Shown: one piece after another, positions 36,816-45,679 of the stretch
How the letters are laid out: each line of letters starts with the position of its first letter
Position numbering within the stretch: position 1 is the first letter of the stretch
Assembly: GCA_023657465.1 (NCBI GenBank)
Contig: JAGTJX010000003.1
Location: 800,830-864,829 of the forward strand
DNA length: 64,000 nt
Origin: Lysobacteraceae bacterium
GTDB lineage: Bacteria; Bdellovibrionota; UBA1018; JAGTJX01
Reading direction: 5' to 3'
The notes under the pieces: model-generated
Database searches by the model: none
What the model was told of the DNA's origin: nothing
The model's input: only the letters and a program-made list of their open reading frames with translations
Made by a program: the position numbers and the translations under genes

Positions 36816-37266
36816 GAGCTCAGAACAAAGTTTCCCTAAACTACAGAATGCAACTCAGGAGAATAAACAAATCGCAATTCGTTTTTTAGAGACTTGTTTT
36901 AACTCGAAAACACCTGTTTCCGTAGATTCCATCCAAAAAAACATACATGAACAGCGCCCTGCAGTGGCCATGGTTTTTGGATCTACTGATTTGTTTGGAA
37001 ATAACCCAAAAAAGTCGATTAAAGAAATGAAGAATGAGCTCAGCTCACAAACTAGATTCGTCTATTACCCTGAACATGTAAACTCGGGACAGATTCAATC
37101 TCTGGGTGAGTCTATGAATGGGTTGAATGACTTTATAGTAACAAAAAGCACCCTCAAATCAAAAAAAGGTGAATTAGAAGTTGCATGGAAAGCTAAGAAG
37201 TTGGAGTACGATACTTGCTTAAAAACGTATGACGAAGTTTCAAAGAAGGTAAAATCGCTGAACTAA
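36760..37266 (+). CDS. C-terminal part of the same frameshifted gene
   Basis: Open in the +1 frame from 36736 to 37266; the only start is a TTG at 36760 without a ribosome site. The product is a helical, charged protein with two cysteines (LRCHK, LETCFNSK) and a likely coiled C-terminus (about residues 120-168). It reads as the natural continuation of the 36288 frame across the A9 run. On its own it lacks any signal for translation start. Confidence 0.5.
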   Translation: MKTVQSLKDSQLFNLRCHKSSEQSFPKLQNATQENKQIAIRFLETCFNSKTPVSVDSIQKNIHEQRPAVAMVFGSTDLFGNNPKKSIKEMKNELSSQTRFVYYPEHVNSGQIQSLGESMNGLNDFIVTKSTLKSKKGELEVAWKAKKLEYDTCLKTYDEVSKKVKSLN

Positions 37267-37269
37267 TTT

Positions 37270-37878
37270 TTACTGCTTTAGCTCTTCGGGATCCACCATG
37301 AACGCTCTCACGAACACGTAGAATAAATACACTTTCACGATGAATGCACTCACTTGAGGTGTCCCCATCTTATGGCTGAGCTCTAAGAGAGTGACTCCAG
37401 AGCCTACAGCCCAGACTAACATCGTGGCGATCAGCGCCCACCTTCGCAAACGAAATACATTGAAGGAGAGGACACCTAAAATCGCGCCAAAAATAATTTG
37501 ATTCAGTCCCAAACCTGCATTCACTAAAAACTCAGGCTGATAGAAATGTCCTGCAATCCCAACCGATATGTTTAAAACACTGAGAACCACAAGCAGCTGA
37601 ACTGTACGATCCCAGTCCGTTCTTCCGTGTGAAGCAGATCCTCTGAGAAGCTTGTCATTAAATGTGACGTCCACTCCGCCGAATAGCCCACGATCCAAAC
37701 TCACACGCAACTTGCCCCCGCCCGACAATCCGAAGCTTACACCTTCAGTGAGCTTCCCTGCGGGGGTCAATTCACCTAGTTTGTTTCCATTGAGAGAGAA
37801 CAAGAAGACGCGCTTGAGTCCTTCTGACGTAACTACGAATTCATCTTCATCAGTGAGTTTGAATTTTTTTGTCGACAT
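37270..37878 (-). CDS. Membrane protein of unknown function
   Basis: A 202-residue protein. The N-terminal 90 residues are soluble and beta-rich (LFSLNGNKLGEL, GGGKLRVSLDRG), and four hydrophobic helices follow (about 93-110, 120-138, 143-165, 172-192). The C-terminus DPEELKQ is cytoplasmic or periplasmic. I recognise no family. It is the last gene on the pheS-pheT-ihfA-merR strand and starts 29 bases after merR, so it may be co-transcribed with it. Confidence 0.72.
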   Translation of the reverse strand: MSTKKFKLTDEDEFVVTSEGLKRVFLFSLNGNKLGELTPAGKLTEGVSFGLSGGGKLRVSLDRGLFGGVDVTFNDKLLRGSASHGRTDWDRTVQLLVVLSVLNISVGIAGHFYQPEFLVNAGLGLNQIIFGAILGVLSFNVFRLRRWALIATMLVWAVGSGVTLLELSHKMGTPQVSAFIVKVYLFYVFVRAFMVDPEELKQ

Positions 37879-37893
37879 ATTTCTCTAACATTC

Positions 37894-37909
37894 GAGAATT
37901 AAAATTCTC
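37894..37909. repeat. Small palindrome at the merR stop codon
   Basis: GAGAATT (37894-37900), AA, then AATTCTC (37903-37909). It overlaps the merR stop and precedes the ribosome site of the next minus-strand gene. It could be a weak RNA hairpin. There is no T-run, so it is not a terminator. Confidence 0.35.
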
Positions 37910-38324
37910 AAAATTTAAAAACGGTTTTGGATGGTTTCTTCACTAAGCTAGATATTTCTTGAGCGATACGTGAGATCTCAGATGCTGCTTCTTCTGAAAA
38001 CTGAGATGCGCGCTCGACCACTGCTTCAGTTAACTCTTCACGGATGTCTTTCATCTCGCCATTCTTACGAAGTTCTAAGAACTTCTTACGAGCTCCTTCA
38101 ATCGAGTAACGATCCGTATAGAGGAGCTTCTTAATTACAAGAAGGTTCTCCACATCTTGTCTACGATAAACTCGCTGTCCTGCTACAGACTTATCTGGAG
38201 AGAGGAATGAGAATTCTGTTTCCCAATAACGAATCACGTAAGGTTTTACATCGAGAATCTCTGCTACGTCACCGATCTTATAAAAAAGTCGCTCTGGAAA
38301 ATGAGAGAGAGAACTCTTACTCAT
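37908..38324 (-). CDS. MerR-family transcriptional regulator
   Basis: Winged-helix DNA-binding domain: FYKIGDVAEILDVKPYVIRYWETEF, reported here as residues 14-38, then RVYRRQDVENLLVIKKLLYTD. These are the helix-turn-helix and wing of the MerR family. After the dimerisation helix there is no cysteine-based metal site, so the effector is unknown. The gene overlaps ihfA by four bases. This pairing downstream of pheST-ihfA is common in delta-proteobacteria-like genomes (established gene-order knowledge, not checked here). Confidence 0.92.
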   Translation of the reverse strand: MSKSSLSHFPERLFYKIGDVAEILDVKPYVIRYWETEFSFLSPDKSVAGQRVYRRQDVENLLVIKKLLYTDRYSIEGARKKFLELRKNGEMKDIREELTEAVVERASQFSEEAASEISRIAQEISSLVKKPSKTVFKF

Positions 38325-38671
38325 TCTTCATCGTCCTCTTCTTCGCGACGACGGCGAATCGCTTCAGGATCAATGGGAACACCACTGAGAGATGAATTCA
38401 CTTCTGCACGGAGAACTTGTGAGGGTCTGAAAGTGAGAACCTTACGAGCGGAGATCTCAATACTCTGACCTGTCTGAGGATTTCTCCCCATACGAGAACG
38501 TTTTTCACGAACGACAAAGTTACCAAAACCTGAAATTTTAATTTTATTACCTTGAGAGAGGGTGTCTTTCATCGAATCAAAAATCATTTCGACGAGATCA
38601 GCGGCTTCCTTCTTAGAAAATCCGATTTTCTCATGAATTGCATCCACGAGATCCGCTTTAGTCATTGCCAT
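38321..38671 (-). CDS. ihfA: Integration host factor subunit alpha
   Basis: DNA-bending architectural protein. The N-terminal TKADLVDAIHEKIGFSKKEA, the beta-arm region KISGFGNFVVREKRSRMGRN and PQTGQSIEISARKVLTFRPS are close to IhfA/HU. Beyond the usual end (about residue 95) there is an acidic tail, REEEDDEE, not found in E. coli IhfA. It sits between pheT and merR as in many Gram-negative genomes. Starts at 38671 or 38665 are both possible. Confidence 0.93.
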   Translation of the reverse strand: MAMTKADLVDAIHEKIGFSKKEAADLVEMIFDSMKDTLSQGNKIKISGFGNFVVREKRSRMGRNPQTGQSIEISARKVLTFRPSQVLRAEVNSSLSGVPIDPEAIRRRREEEDDEE

Positions 38672-38698
38672 GTCTGTATCCCCCTCTTATCCCTGAAC

Positions 38699-41158
38699 CT
38701 AAGACCTTAACTCTATTCCTAATTCCTTTTTCCAGCCGTCGCGAATCATCTGTGACGCCTTCTCTACTTCGGCTTCGGCTAGACTACGGGTCGGATCAGC
38801 AAAGATCACGCGCACCGCAATACTCATTTTGCCTTCTGCAATCGGCTTACCCTTGTATACATCAAATATTTTAGCCACTTTTGCCAAAGGTTTTCCAGCC
38901 TTAAGTGCAATTCCAGTCAAACGATCTGACTCCAAATCCGCATTGACAACTAGCGCAAAGTCTCTTTCCATCGTAGGAAACTCAGCCCATGGAGCAAACG
39001 TTGCACCTGAGAGAGTCGACCTGGAGAGCTTCTCGACCGCGTTCCAGTCAATCTCAGTGAGCCACACGTCGTCCTTAGCTAACTTCAACTTCACCGCCAA
39101 AGCAGGATGAATGCGACCGAAGAGTCCCACGCAATCCTTGCCTGCCCAGACTTCAGCTGTCTGACCGGGATGGAAAATCTTAGAGTAATGGGTAAGATTT
39201 CGGCCAGAGTCCCATGAACGAAGCCTGATGCCTTTGGTACCGAGAGCTGTAAACCATGACTCAACTACTGATTTCAGATCAGAGAAGTCCACTCGCTCTT
39301 GATGAACCTTCATCGAACTTGCGAACCTGGGTCCTGAGATCACAGCTGCCATCTTCCAAGTCTCAGTGGTTCCTGTATCAGTTTCGCCTACCGCTCGGAT
39401 CTCTGCGCCAGGTTTCTGTGTGAACACAGGACGAATTTCGAAGAGTCTCACTGCAAGAGGATCAGAACCGAATGTTTTGTTCTCATTCTCAATGTGATGC
39501 TTCATGAGTCCAGGAATGAGTGAAGGCACCATGACTTCTTGTTCTTCGCTCAGCGGATTCTGGATCTTAATTCCTGAATCGAGACCGAACTGAGTAAGCC
39601 ATGAACGAGAGTTGAATGCGTAGGTCAGTGTTTCATTCAGACCTTGATTAACGAGAATATCCTTAGCGCGTTCGATGAGTTTCGGTTCAACACCTGAGGG
39701 GACCGAACTCAGTGGTGGTATCGTCGCAGGAATTTGATCAAATCCAATCGTGCGCGCGATTTCTTCAGCCAAATCTTCTTTAATCGATAGATCATTTCTG
39801 TAAGAAGGGGGAACAGCTACCCAAAGTGGTTTATTCGTATCTACTTCAATCTCTAGTGATGTCAGAGTTTTTCTAATCTCTGCATCTGAAGTAGTCACTC
39901 CTAAAAACTCTCTGATGTACTCAGGCGAGAACACGATTTGTTTTTTACTCGTCAATCTCGGATGTCTAGGATGAATCGTTTTTGTAGAGCCAGTGACTTT
40001 TCCGCCAGCTGCTTTGATTATGAGATCTTTGAGTCTTGAGATCGCGTAACCGAGATTAGCACTATCGATTCCTTTTTCGAATCTGGTCGCTGCATCTGTT
40101 TTCTTATCGTGTCCGTGAGCAGACTTTCTGACCGTGACTGCATGAAACTCTGCGCACTCAAGATAGAGCTTGGTTGTAGAGTCAGTCACCTCTGAATTTC
40201 CGCCACCCATCGCTCCTGCGAGAGCTACACTTCTTTCAGCATCAGCAATGACTAAATCTGAGTCCCTCAAAACTACCTCAGTGTTATCTAATAGTGGAAG
40301 TTTTTCCCCACTTCGACCCAACCTAATTGAAAGCTCTGTTCCCTTTAACTTTGAAGCATCATACGCGTGAACAGGCTGACCTGTTTCAAACATGAGGTAG
40401 TTCGTACAATCGACGACGTTATTGATCGAGCGAGAGCCCATGCTCTCCAGCTTCTGCTTCAACCAATCGGGAGAGGGTCCAACCTTCACGCCTTCGATCT
40501 CGCAACCGAAGAATTGTAACGACTGATCGCCTGCATCGAGTTTTGTCGAAATCTTCGCACCTTTGAAATCAAGCTCTGTGACTTGTGGCTTCAACACTTT
40601 CTTGCCTAGAGCAGATGCCACTTCACGAGCCACACCGATCATGCTCAGACAATCCCCCCGATTCGGAGTGATCTTCAGTTCAAGAATTGTATCATTGCGA
40701 CCAAGCACATCAGCAAGTGGCTGACCGAGCTTTGTATCTGGAGGCAGAATCAGAATTCCTTCGGCCTCATCAGCCATCATGAGCTCTTCTTCAGAGCAAA
40801 GCATACCGAAGGAAACTTCTCCACGGATCTTACTCTCTTGAATCTTAAGGCCATTCGGGATCACAGCACCGATCTGCGCGAGGGCGACAATGTCGCCTGC
40901 CTTCATGTTCTGAGCTCCGCAAACAATCTGAAGAGGTTCTCCTGAGCCCGTTGAAACTTTACAAAGACTGAGCTTGTCTGCACCTGGATGTTTATTACGC
41001 TCGAGAATCTTTACTGTGATGACTTTTTCAAAACCCTTAGAGAGCGACCGAGTGGACTCAATCTCAAGACCACGGTCTGTGAGAATGCGTGCAACTTCGG
41101 TTGCGCTTACACCTGAGAGTTCAACATATTCTGAGAGCCAACGCATGGAGATGTTCAT
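38699..41158 (-). CDS. pheT: Phenylalanine-tRNA ligase beta subunit
   Basis: Large subunit of the alpha2-beta2 PheRS. In order: N-terminal region, EMAP/tRNA-binding domain at about residues 40-150 (KHPGADKLSLCKV, VCGAQNMKAGD), B3/B4 editing domain with RFEKGID and NVVDCTNYLMFETGQPVHAY, B5 domain, catalytic-like domain and C-terminal anticodon-binding FDX-ACB domain (about 725-818, FPTMERDFALVV). At 819 aa it is slightly longer than E. coli PheT (795). It overlaps pheS by four bases. Confidence 0.97.
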   Translation of the reverse strand: MNISMRWLSEYVELSGVSATEVARILTDRGLEIESTRSLSKGFEKVITVKILERNKHPGADKLSLCKVSTGSGEPLQIVCGAQNMKAGDIVALAQIGAVIPNGLKIQESKIRGEVSFGMLCSEEELMMADEAEGILILPPDTKLGQPLADVLGRNDTILELKITPNRGDCLSMIGVAREVASALGKKVLKPQVTELDFKGAKISTKLDAGDQSLQFFGCEIEGVKVGPSPDWLKQKLESMGSRSINNVVDCTNYLMFETGQPVHAYDASKLKGTELSIRLGRSGEKLPLLDNTEVVLRDSDLVIADAERSVALAGAMGGGNSEVTDSTTKLYLECAEFHAVTVRKSAHGHDKKTDAATRFEKGIDSANLGYAISRLKDLIIKAAGGKVTGSTKTIHPRHPRLTSKKQIVFSPEYIREFLGVTTSDAEIRKTLTSLEIEVDTNKPLWVAVPPSYRNDLSIKEDLAEEIARTIGFDQIPATIPPLSSVPSGVEPKLIERAKDILVNQGLNETLTYAFNSRSWLTQFGLDSGIKIQNPLSEEQEVMVPSLIPGLMKHHIENENKTFGSDPLAVRLFEIRPVFTQKPGAEIRAVGETDTGTTETWKMAAVISGPRFASSMKVHQERVDFSDLKSVVESWFTALGTKGIRLRSWDSGRNLTHYSKIFHPGQTAEVWAGKDCVGLFGRIHPALAVKLKLAKDDVWLTEIDWNAVEKLSRSTLSGATFAPWAEFPTMERDFALVVNADLESDRLTGIALKAGKPLAKVAKIFDVYKGKPIAEGKMSIAVRVIFADPTRSLAEAEVEKASQMIRDGWKKELGIELRS

Positions 41159-42189
41159 AGGAATTGTTTTAAGAACCTCACATCACCTTGGAACATGAGA
41201 CGCAGATCTGGAATATGGTGAAGGAGCATAGCGATTCGCTCGATTCCTAGACCAAACGCGAATCCGCTCACTTCGTTAGGATTGTAACCAGCAACTTCAA
41301 ATAATCTCGGGTGAACCATTCCTGCTCCCAAGATCTCAAGCCATCCAGTGCCTTTGCAGATCGAGCACTTCTCATCGCGCCCACCGCACTTGAAACAACT
41401 CACATCGACTTCGCATCCGGGTTCAACAAACGGAAAGTAGCTTGGACGTAAACGAATCTTCACATCACTTCCAAACAACTCCTGTGCGAAAAACTGTAGC
41501 GTGCCCTTAAGATCTGAGAAACGAACTCCCTTATCGACCCAAAGACCTTCGATCTGGTGGAACATCGGAGAATGGGTCGCATCGTTATCCGCTCTATAGA
41601 CCGCACCTGGGCACAAAATTCTGATTGGAGCTTTCTGCTCTCGCATTGCACGCATCTGCACAGGTGAAGTCTGAGTGCGGAGTACCACTCCAGGTCCTAC
41701 GAAGAACGTGTCTTGCATGTCGCGCGCTGGATGATCCTTAGGAATATTGACTGCTTCGAAGTTCATGAAGTCTGTTTCGATCTCTGGACCTGTGGTGAGA
41801 TCAAAACCAATCTTCCCTAGAATGTGTGTGATCTTACGAACGGTCTGAGTGACAGGATGAAGTGAACCGAGATGTAGACTACGTGCAGGGAGCGTGATGT
41901 CGATTTTTTCTTTTGCGATTTTTGCATTGATCTCTGCACTGCCTAAAGTTTCTTTGGCTCGCGAAAGCGCTTCTTCGACTTTGGCCTTCACTTGATTGGA
42001 GACTGCGCCAATCTTAGGTCTCTCAGCAGCGTCGACTGAACCTAATCCACGCAACACTTCGCTGAGTGATCCCTTTTTTCCAAGTACGGAGACTCTGATC
42101 TGCTCTAGAGCATCTGAAGATTTGGCCGCTGCAATCTGCGCAAGTACTTCACCTTCGAGAGAATTTAATTTTCCAATGAGATCAGACAT
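41155..42189 (-). CDS. pheS: Phenylalanine-tRNA ligase alpha subunit
   Basis: Class II catalytic subunit of PheRS. An N-terminal coiled-coil arm (residues 1-90) that contacts tRNA is followed by the catalytic core: motif 2 region FHQIEGLWVD, RPSYFPFVEPGCEVDVSC and motif 3 GFAFGLGIERIAML near the end. The normal zinc-like CFKCGGRDEKCSICKGTGW insertion is present. It is 344 aa long. It leads pheS-pheT-ihfA-merR. I looked upstream for a leader peptide or T-box and saw none, only an 8-bp inverted repeat. Confidence 0.97.
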   Translation of the reverse strand: MSDLIGKLNSLEGEVLAQIAAAKSSDALEQIRVSVLGKKGSLSEVLRGLGSVDAAERPKIGAVSNQVKAKVEEALSRAKETLGSAEINAKIAKEKIDITLPARSLHLGSLHPVTQTVRKITHILGKIGFDLTTGPEIETDFMNFEAVNIPKDHPARDMQDTFFVGPGVVLRTQTSPVQMRAMREQKAPIRILCPGAVYRADNDATHSPMFHQIEGLWVDKGVRFSDLKGTLQFFAQELFGSDVKIRLRPSYFPFVEPGCEVDVSCFKCGGRDEKCSICKGTGWLEILGAGMVHPRLFEVAGYNPNEVSGFAFGLGIERIAMLLHHIPDLRLMFQGDVRFLKQFL

Positions 42190-42245
42190 TTAAGTCGCAA
42201 GAATACCTGAAGGCATGTCTCTTAGCAATTGCGAGAATGACTCAT

Positions 42246-42269
42246 CATATCTTTGTTAGCCAAGATATG
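42246..42269. repeat. 8-bp inverted repeat upstream of pheS
   Basis: CATATCTT (42246-42253) and AAGATATG (42262-42269) are exact inverted copies around an 8-base spacer. It lies between the stop of the minus-strand gene at 42292 and the pheS start. It may be an operator or a terminator lacking a T-run. Confidence 0.4.
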
Positions 42270-42291
42270 GCGCGTCAAACATTATTAGAGC

Positions 42292-42717
42292 TTATTTTTT
42301 GTTTGTGGATGAGACGTAGTCACAACTCAAGGTCAGACTAAGTTTTTTCCCGTGTGGGAAAAAGGTGATTGTAGCTTGATCTGCCTCATCCAAAAAGTTG
42401 CGGAACGAGAACCCGAGTTTTCTCGAAACAATGCGGTAGTTCACATCTTCTACATATGCCTTAGCTCTGCCACTTATTAAAACCCTAGGCATCACTTCTT
42501 TTAATTTAAAGGATTTGATCACTGTGACTTCAGTTTCAAAGATGGTGTCGTAGTTGCCAGAGTTTGACTGCTGCGAAAGCTCTTCAATGGTAACGGTGTA
42601 CACTTCATCTTTCAAACTATTACGATTACTTTTACTGTCGTTGGTCTTGCAGAGAAACGTACCAGCCTGAGCACCTGACGCCACCAAAAAAGCCATCACT
42701 ACGATTACAGATTTCAT
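42292..42717 (-). CDS. Exported protein of unknown function
   Basis: A 141-residue protein with a signal peptide (MKSVIVVMAFLVASGAQA). The mature part begins GTFLCKT and has a second cysteine near the end (LTLSCDYV), which would suit a disulfide in a small beta-rich domain. A purine-rich AAGGGGA ribosome site precedes the ATG. I recognise no family. The composition is like that of other short exported proteins in this window (for example those at 23832 and 56350). Confidence 0.72.
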   Translation of the reverse strand: MKSVIVVMAFLVASGAQAGTFLCKTNDSKSNRNSLKDEVYTVTIEELSQQSNSGNYDTIFETEVTVIKSFKLKEVMPRVLISGRAKAYVEDVNYRIVSRKLGFSFRNFLDEADQATITFFPHGKKLSLTLSCDYVSSTNKK

Positions 42718-42783
42718 TTATAAATTCCCCTTCGTTTTTAAATCTAGCAGGAGAAATAACACGATATTATAATTAAATATATG

Positions 42784-43446
42784 CTATTTATTATTTTTTG
42801 GTCGGGTGGGATTAAAATGAATACTCATACCAGACGCTGTCATACTGGCGACGTTAACCATCTGAGCCGCCACATCCGAAGCTTCGACGGGTTTGTACTG
42901 ATAAAATGGACCTATCATCAAGGGCGCAAAAACTTTAAATACTGGTCCGATCACTTTCTCGAGAGGTCTATCCTCTCCCCGATCACCCAATAAAAAAGAA
43001 GGCCTGAAGAAGTGAGTCTCTGCAAACCCTACTTTTGAAATCTCTTTCTCGGCAATTCCCTTGGTTCTTAGATAGAAGTTGGGTGAGCGATCTGAAGCAC
43101 CGACAGAAGTAATCATGAGCCACTTCTTCACTCCACCCTTAAATGCAAGCTTTGCGATCTCTAGAGGGTATTCATAGTCCACTCGAGTGAATGCTTCTTG
43201 TGACCCAGCTTTAGCGATCGTTGTACCCAGACAATAAAAGAGATCGTCTCCCTTGAATGAGTTTTCAAACTCAGAGAGCCTCTCAAAATCAATCAACTTC
43301 TCAACGAGTTTAGGATGAGTGATTCCTGTAGATCTACGACCAAGTGCGATGACTCGCTCATAGAAAGAAGACTCAAGCAACTGCCTGAGACAATGCGATC
43401 CTACTAATCCAGTGGATCCTAGAACTAGGGCAGTTTTGTTAGCCAT
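42784..43446 (-). CDS. NAD(P)-binding oxidoreductase-like protein (atypical SDR)
   Basis: Rossmann-fold protein related to HTATIP2/NAD(H)-binding atypical short-chain dehydrogenases. It has the nucleotide-binding ALVLGSTGLVGSHCLRQLL, YCLGTTIAKAGS and KKWLMITSVGASDRSPNFYL. The Tyr/Lys pair of the active family is represented by FYLRTKG. At 220 aa it is of normal length. The reaction is unknown. It lies between an unknown exported protein gene and a serine hydrolase gene on the same strand. Confidence 0.85.
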   Translation of the reverse strand: MANKTALVLGSTGLVGSHCLRQLLESSFYERVIALGRRSTGITHPKLVEKLIDFERLSEFENSFKGDDLFYCLGTTIAKAGSQEAFTRVDYEYPLEIAKLAFKGGVKKWLMITSVGASDRSPNFYLRTKGIAEKEISKVGFAETHFFRPSFLLGDRGEDRPLEKVIGPVFKVFAPLMIGPFYQYKPVEASDVAAQMVNVASMTASGMSIHFNPTRPKNNK

Positions 43447-43456
43447 GAGTGCATGA

Positions 43457-44872
43457 TCATCGAGTTTGCACGAGAGTGCAACCTAACTCAGGACTAATAA
43501 ACTTAGCTTTGGATGCGCGGCCGAAAACCCCAGAACCCAAAGTCGCTTTTACATCACCATTTTTGGACACTTTAAGTCGAGGTAATAGAGGTAGAGATAC
43601 TTTTAGATCAGATTTGCAATCTGATTCACTCCTACCAATGACATTGATGCACGAGCAGTATTCTTTTGCTGCCATAGCCCTGATGAGATGAGGCACCTTA
43701 AAATAGTCACCTAAATGACCTTTTTCTTTTTTCTCTTTTGAAGCACTCACTGGGATCGATGGATGCGTTTCATATCTGGTGGGATTCGAGTCTCTCGGTA
43801 CCGTATAAGTTAATTGATGATCTCGAATGAGTGTTTTTACAGCCGCAAAAAACTCATATCGATCAAGCGAAGTTCCCTTATCCATCCCTAGTCTCACGAT
43901 GACCAGTTTCTCTGACGGACTTGCAATCACCCACTGACCTTGATGTCCAATCATGATGAGTGAGTCCTCAGGAAGGTCGGCATACTGCGGAAAGTTGAAT
44001 CCTCTACCAACAATTGGCCGATTTGTTGTGATCTGCGATGAATAAGCACGTTGAGATGAAGTTCCTGGGAGCGCAAGCTTATCTACCCCTGGAGCTAATG
44101 CCTGCATGAGTTTAAAATATTCAGAGGGAATCACTTCCTGATTTCCGACTTTTCCTTGATTCATCAAAAGTTGACCAAATTTAAGAAAATCTTGCGCACT
44201 CAGATAAACATAAGAAGAACCAACAAACGTACCTTTTGCATCTTGCTCAAACGTTGCTTGAGAGATTCCCAATGGTTGAAAAATTTTCTTAAATGGTAAT
44301 TCATCATAAGCAGACTTCGTTCCTGAAACTCGCTTTAAAATTTCCATCAGAATGTTGGTGTCACCAATTGAATAATAAAAATGCTCTCCTGCTACCGCTC
44401 CTTTGCGATTAGGCAGTCCTGCTGAGTAGATTCCAAAACCAAATTTTGGACCTTTCATGTAAAGCATTTTTGTCGCGTCAGAGTCCACAGGCACACCTGA
44501 GTATTCTTCCTTGAAGGCTATACCCGAAGACATATTCAGCAAGTTTCTAATGGTAGCTTTTGATTGAGTTTCGGGAATGAACTTAGAAATGGGATCGTCT
44601 AATCCCAACTTACCTTCTTCAATCGCCTGCCCTATCAGAATCCCAGCGAATGTTTTAGCCATTGACCATGAGAGATGCTTCTTGTTGGAATCATACCCAC
44701 GAGCATAGTGCTCGAACAAAATCTGCCCATCTTTGTAGATGAGAACTGCGTCTGTGTTAACCCCTGAATACTTAGATTGAATGAGACTTTGAGATAGAGA
44801 AATCAAATCCGAATCTTGTGCTTGCACCTGTGTCCCCATGAATCCTAAAACAACAAAAACTACAAAATTCAA
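43457..44872 (-). CDS. Exported serine hydrolase of the beta-lactamase/transpeptidase-like family
   Basis: Class C-type penicillin-binding fold hydrolase, probably an esterase or peptidase rather than a resistance enzyme. The signal peptide ends at TQVQAQ. The nucleophile is Ser70 in LSWSMAKTF (Ser-x-x-Lys73). The second motif reads YYSIGDTN (Tyr167), with isoleucine where YxN has asparagine. The third is probably GHQGQ. After about residue 370 there is a C-terminal region of about 100 residues with four cysteines (EYCSCINVIG, SDCKSD, LGCTL) not usual for the family. Confidence 0.87.
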   Translation of the reverse strand: MNFVVFVVLGFMGTQVQAQDSDLISLSQSLIQSKYSGVNTDAVLIYKDGQILFEHYARGYDSNKKHLSWSMAKTFAGILIGQAIEEGKLGLDDPISKFIPETQSKATIRNLLNMSSGIAFKEEYSGVPVDSDATKMLYMKGPKFGFGIYSAGLPNRKGAVAGEHFYYSIGDTNILMEILKRVSGTKSAYDELPFKKIFQPLGISQATFEQDAKGTFVGSSYVYLSAQDFLKFGQLLMNQGKVGNQEVIPSEYFKLMQALAPGVDKLALPGTSSQRAYSSQITTNRPIVGRGFNFPQYADLPEDSLIMIGHQGQWVIASPSEKLVIVRLGMDKGTSLDRYEFFAAVKTLIRDHQLTYTVPRDSNPTRYETHPSIPVSASKEKKEKGHLGDYFKVPHLIRAMAAKEYCSCINVIGRSESDCKSDLKVSLPLLPRLKVSKNGDVKATLGSGVFGRASKAKFISPELGCTLVQTR

Positions 44873-44953
44873 AATCTCTCTCCTCTAAGAAGCTTAAATA
44901 TTTATTAAAAGCTACGAGCGTATTAGTTCTGTATTTATTAAATGTTAAGTGTA

Positions 44954-44990
44954 GAAAAAAAGCCCTGATAGAGAGTGACTACCAGGGCTT
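44954..44990 (-). terminator. Rho-independent terminator of infC-rpmI-rplT
   Basis: Read on the minus strand, AAGCCCTG and CAGGGCTT form an 8-bp stem with a 15-base loop, followed by seven T. It lies about 53 bases past the rplT stop, just after the 3'-UTR hairpin element. Confidence 0.9.
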
Positions 44991-45001
44991 AAACTTAAGT
45001 G

Positions 45002-45045
45002 CTGGAGCTTCGCACGAAACAGCTATGCTGTTTCCCGCTCGCTCA
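45002..45045 (-). repeat. 3'-UTR nested hairpin element, copy 2 (after rplT)
   Basis: In the sense (minus) direction it starts in the rplT TGA. The inner stem GAAACAGC/GCTGTTTC (45027-45034 and 45016-45023) has an ATA loop. The outer GAGC (45037-45040) pairs with GCTC (45005-45008, in GAAGCTCC). It differs from the rpsO copy by paired changes in the stem (C-G in place of T-A), which is a sign of selection on structure. Confidence 0.72.
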
Positions 45046-45405
45046 ATTCGCTGGAGCTAAGTTACGAACTTTATCAACGATCTGTGTGAATGCGTTTGCA
45101 TCTACAAGAGCGATCTCAGCAAGCATCTTACGATTCAAACCAATTTTTGCTTTGGTCATTGCAGAGATGAAACGGCTGTAGCTGATGTTGTTCGCTTGGC
45201 AAGCTGCTGCCATACGAGCAATCCAAAGTTGGCGGAAATCACCTTTTTTAGCTCTACGATGTACATACGAATACACGTGAGCGCGATCGACAGCTTCTGC
45301 AGCTCTACGGATCTTGTTCTTCAGACCAAAGCGATAACCTTTGGCTAATTCTAAAACTTTATTATGACGACGACGGCGTTTAAATCCACGTTTTGCGCGA
45401 GGCAT
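45043..45405 (-). CDS. rplT: 50S ribosomal protein L20
   Basis: Early-assembly protein of the large subunit that binds 23S rRNA. The protein opens MPRAKRGFKRRRRHNKVLEL and contains GDFRQLWIARMAAACQANN, both typical of L20. At 120 aa it is of normal length. It is the last gene of infC-rpmI-rplT. In E. coli L20 represses its own operon through a leader RNA; I could not identify an equivalent here. Confidence 0.98.
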   Translation of the reverse strand: MPRAKRGFKRRRRHNKVLELAKGYRFGLKNKIRRAAEAVDRAHVYSYVHRRAKKGDFRQLWIARMAAACQANNISYSRFISAMTKAKIGLNRKMLAEIALVDANAFTQIVDKVRNLAPAN

Positions 45406-45443
45406 TTTCTATACTCCTTCTTGAATCGCTCTTTCGCGATTCT

Positions 45444-45644
45444 TTACTTAGTACCGTAAGGTAGGCACTCATACACGTGTTGAGCATCACCATCAATTAA
45501 ATATCCACCACCACGCTTAGCTAGATTGTAAGAAGATGTCTTACTACCCATTAAGTGGCGAGTACCAGCGCGCTTGAACTTAACTTTGCCAGTTGCGCTG
45601 ATGCGAAATCTCTTTGCCGATGCTTTTCTAGACTTTATTTTCAT
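45444..45644 (-). CDS. rpmI: 50S ribosomal protein L35
   Basis: Small basic ribosomal protein of 66 aa. It has the L35 pattern KSRKASAKRFRISATGKVKF near the N-terminus and TRHLMGSKTSS in the middle. It sits between infC (35 bases upstream) and rplT (38 bases downstream), the standard arrangement. Confidence 0.97.
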   Translation of the reverse strand: MKIKSRKASAKRFRISATGKVKFKRAGTRHLMGSKTSSYNLAKRGGGYLIDGDAQHVYECLPYGTK

Positions 45645-45679
45645 AGATCGGCCACACTACCCTCACGAGCCCAGACTCG

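Noticed and set aside
42190-42291. Phe leader peptide attenuator or T-box upstream of pheS
   Set aside because: No Phe-rich short frame, no T-box sequence and no terminator with T-run; only an 8-bp inverted repeat.
45002-45045. The rplT hairpin as the operon terminator
   Set aside because: It has no T-run; a proper terminator with seven T lies just beyond it at 44954-44990.
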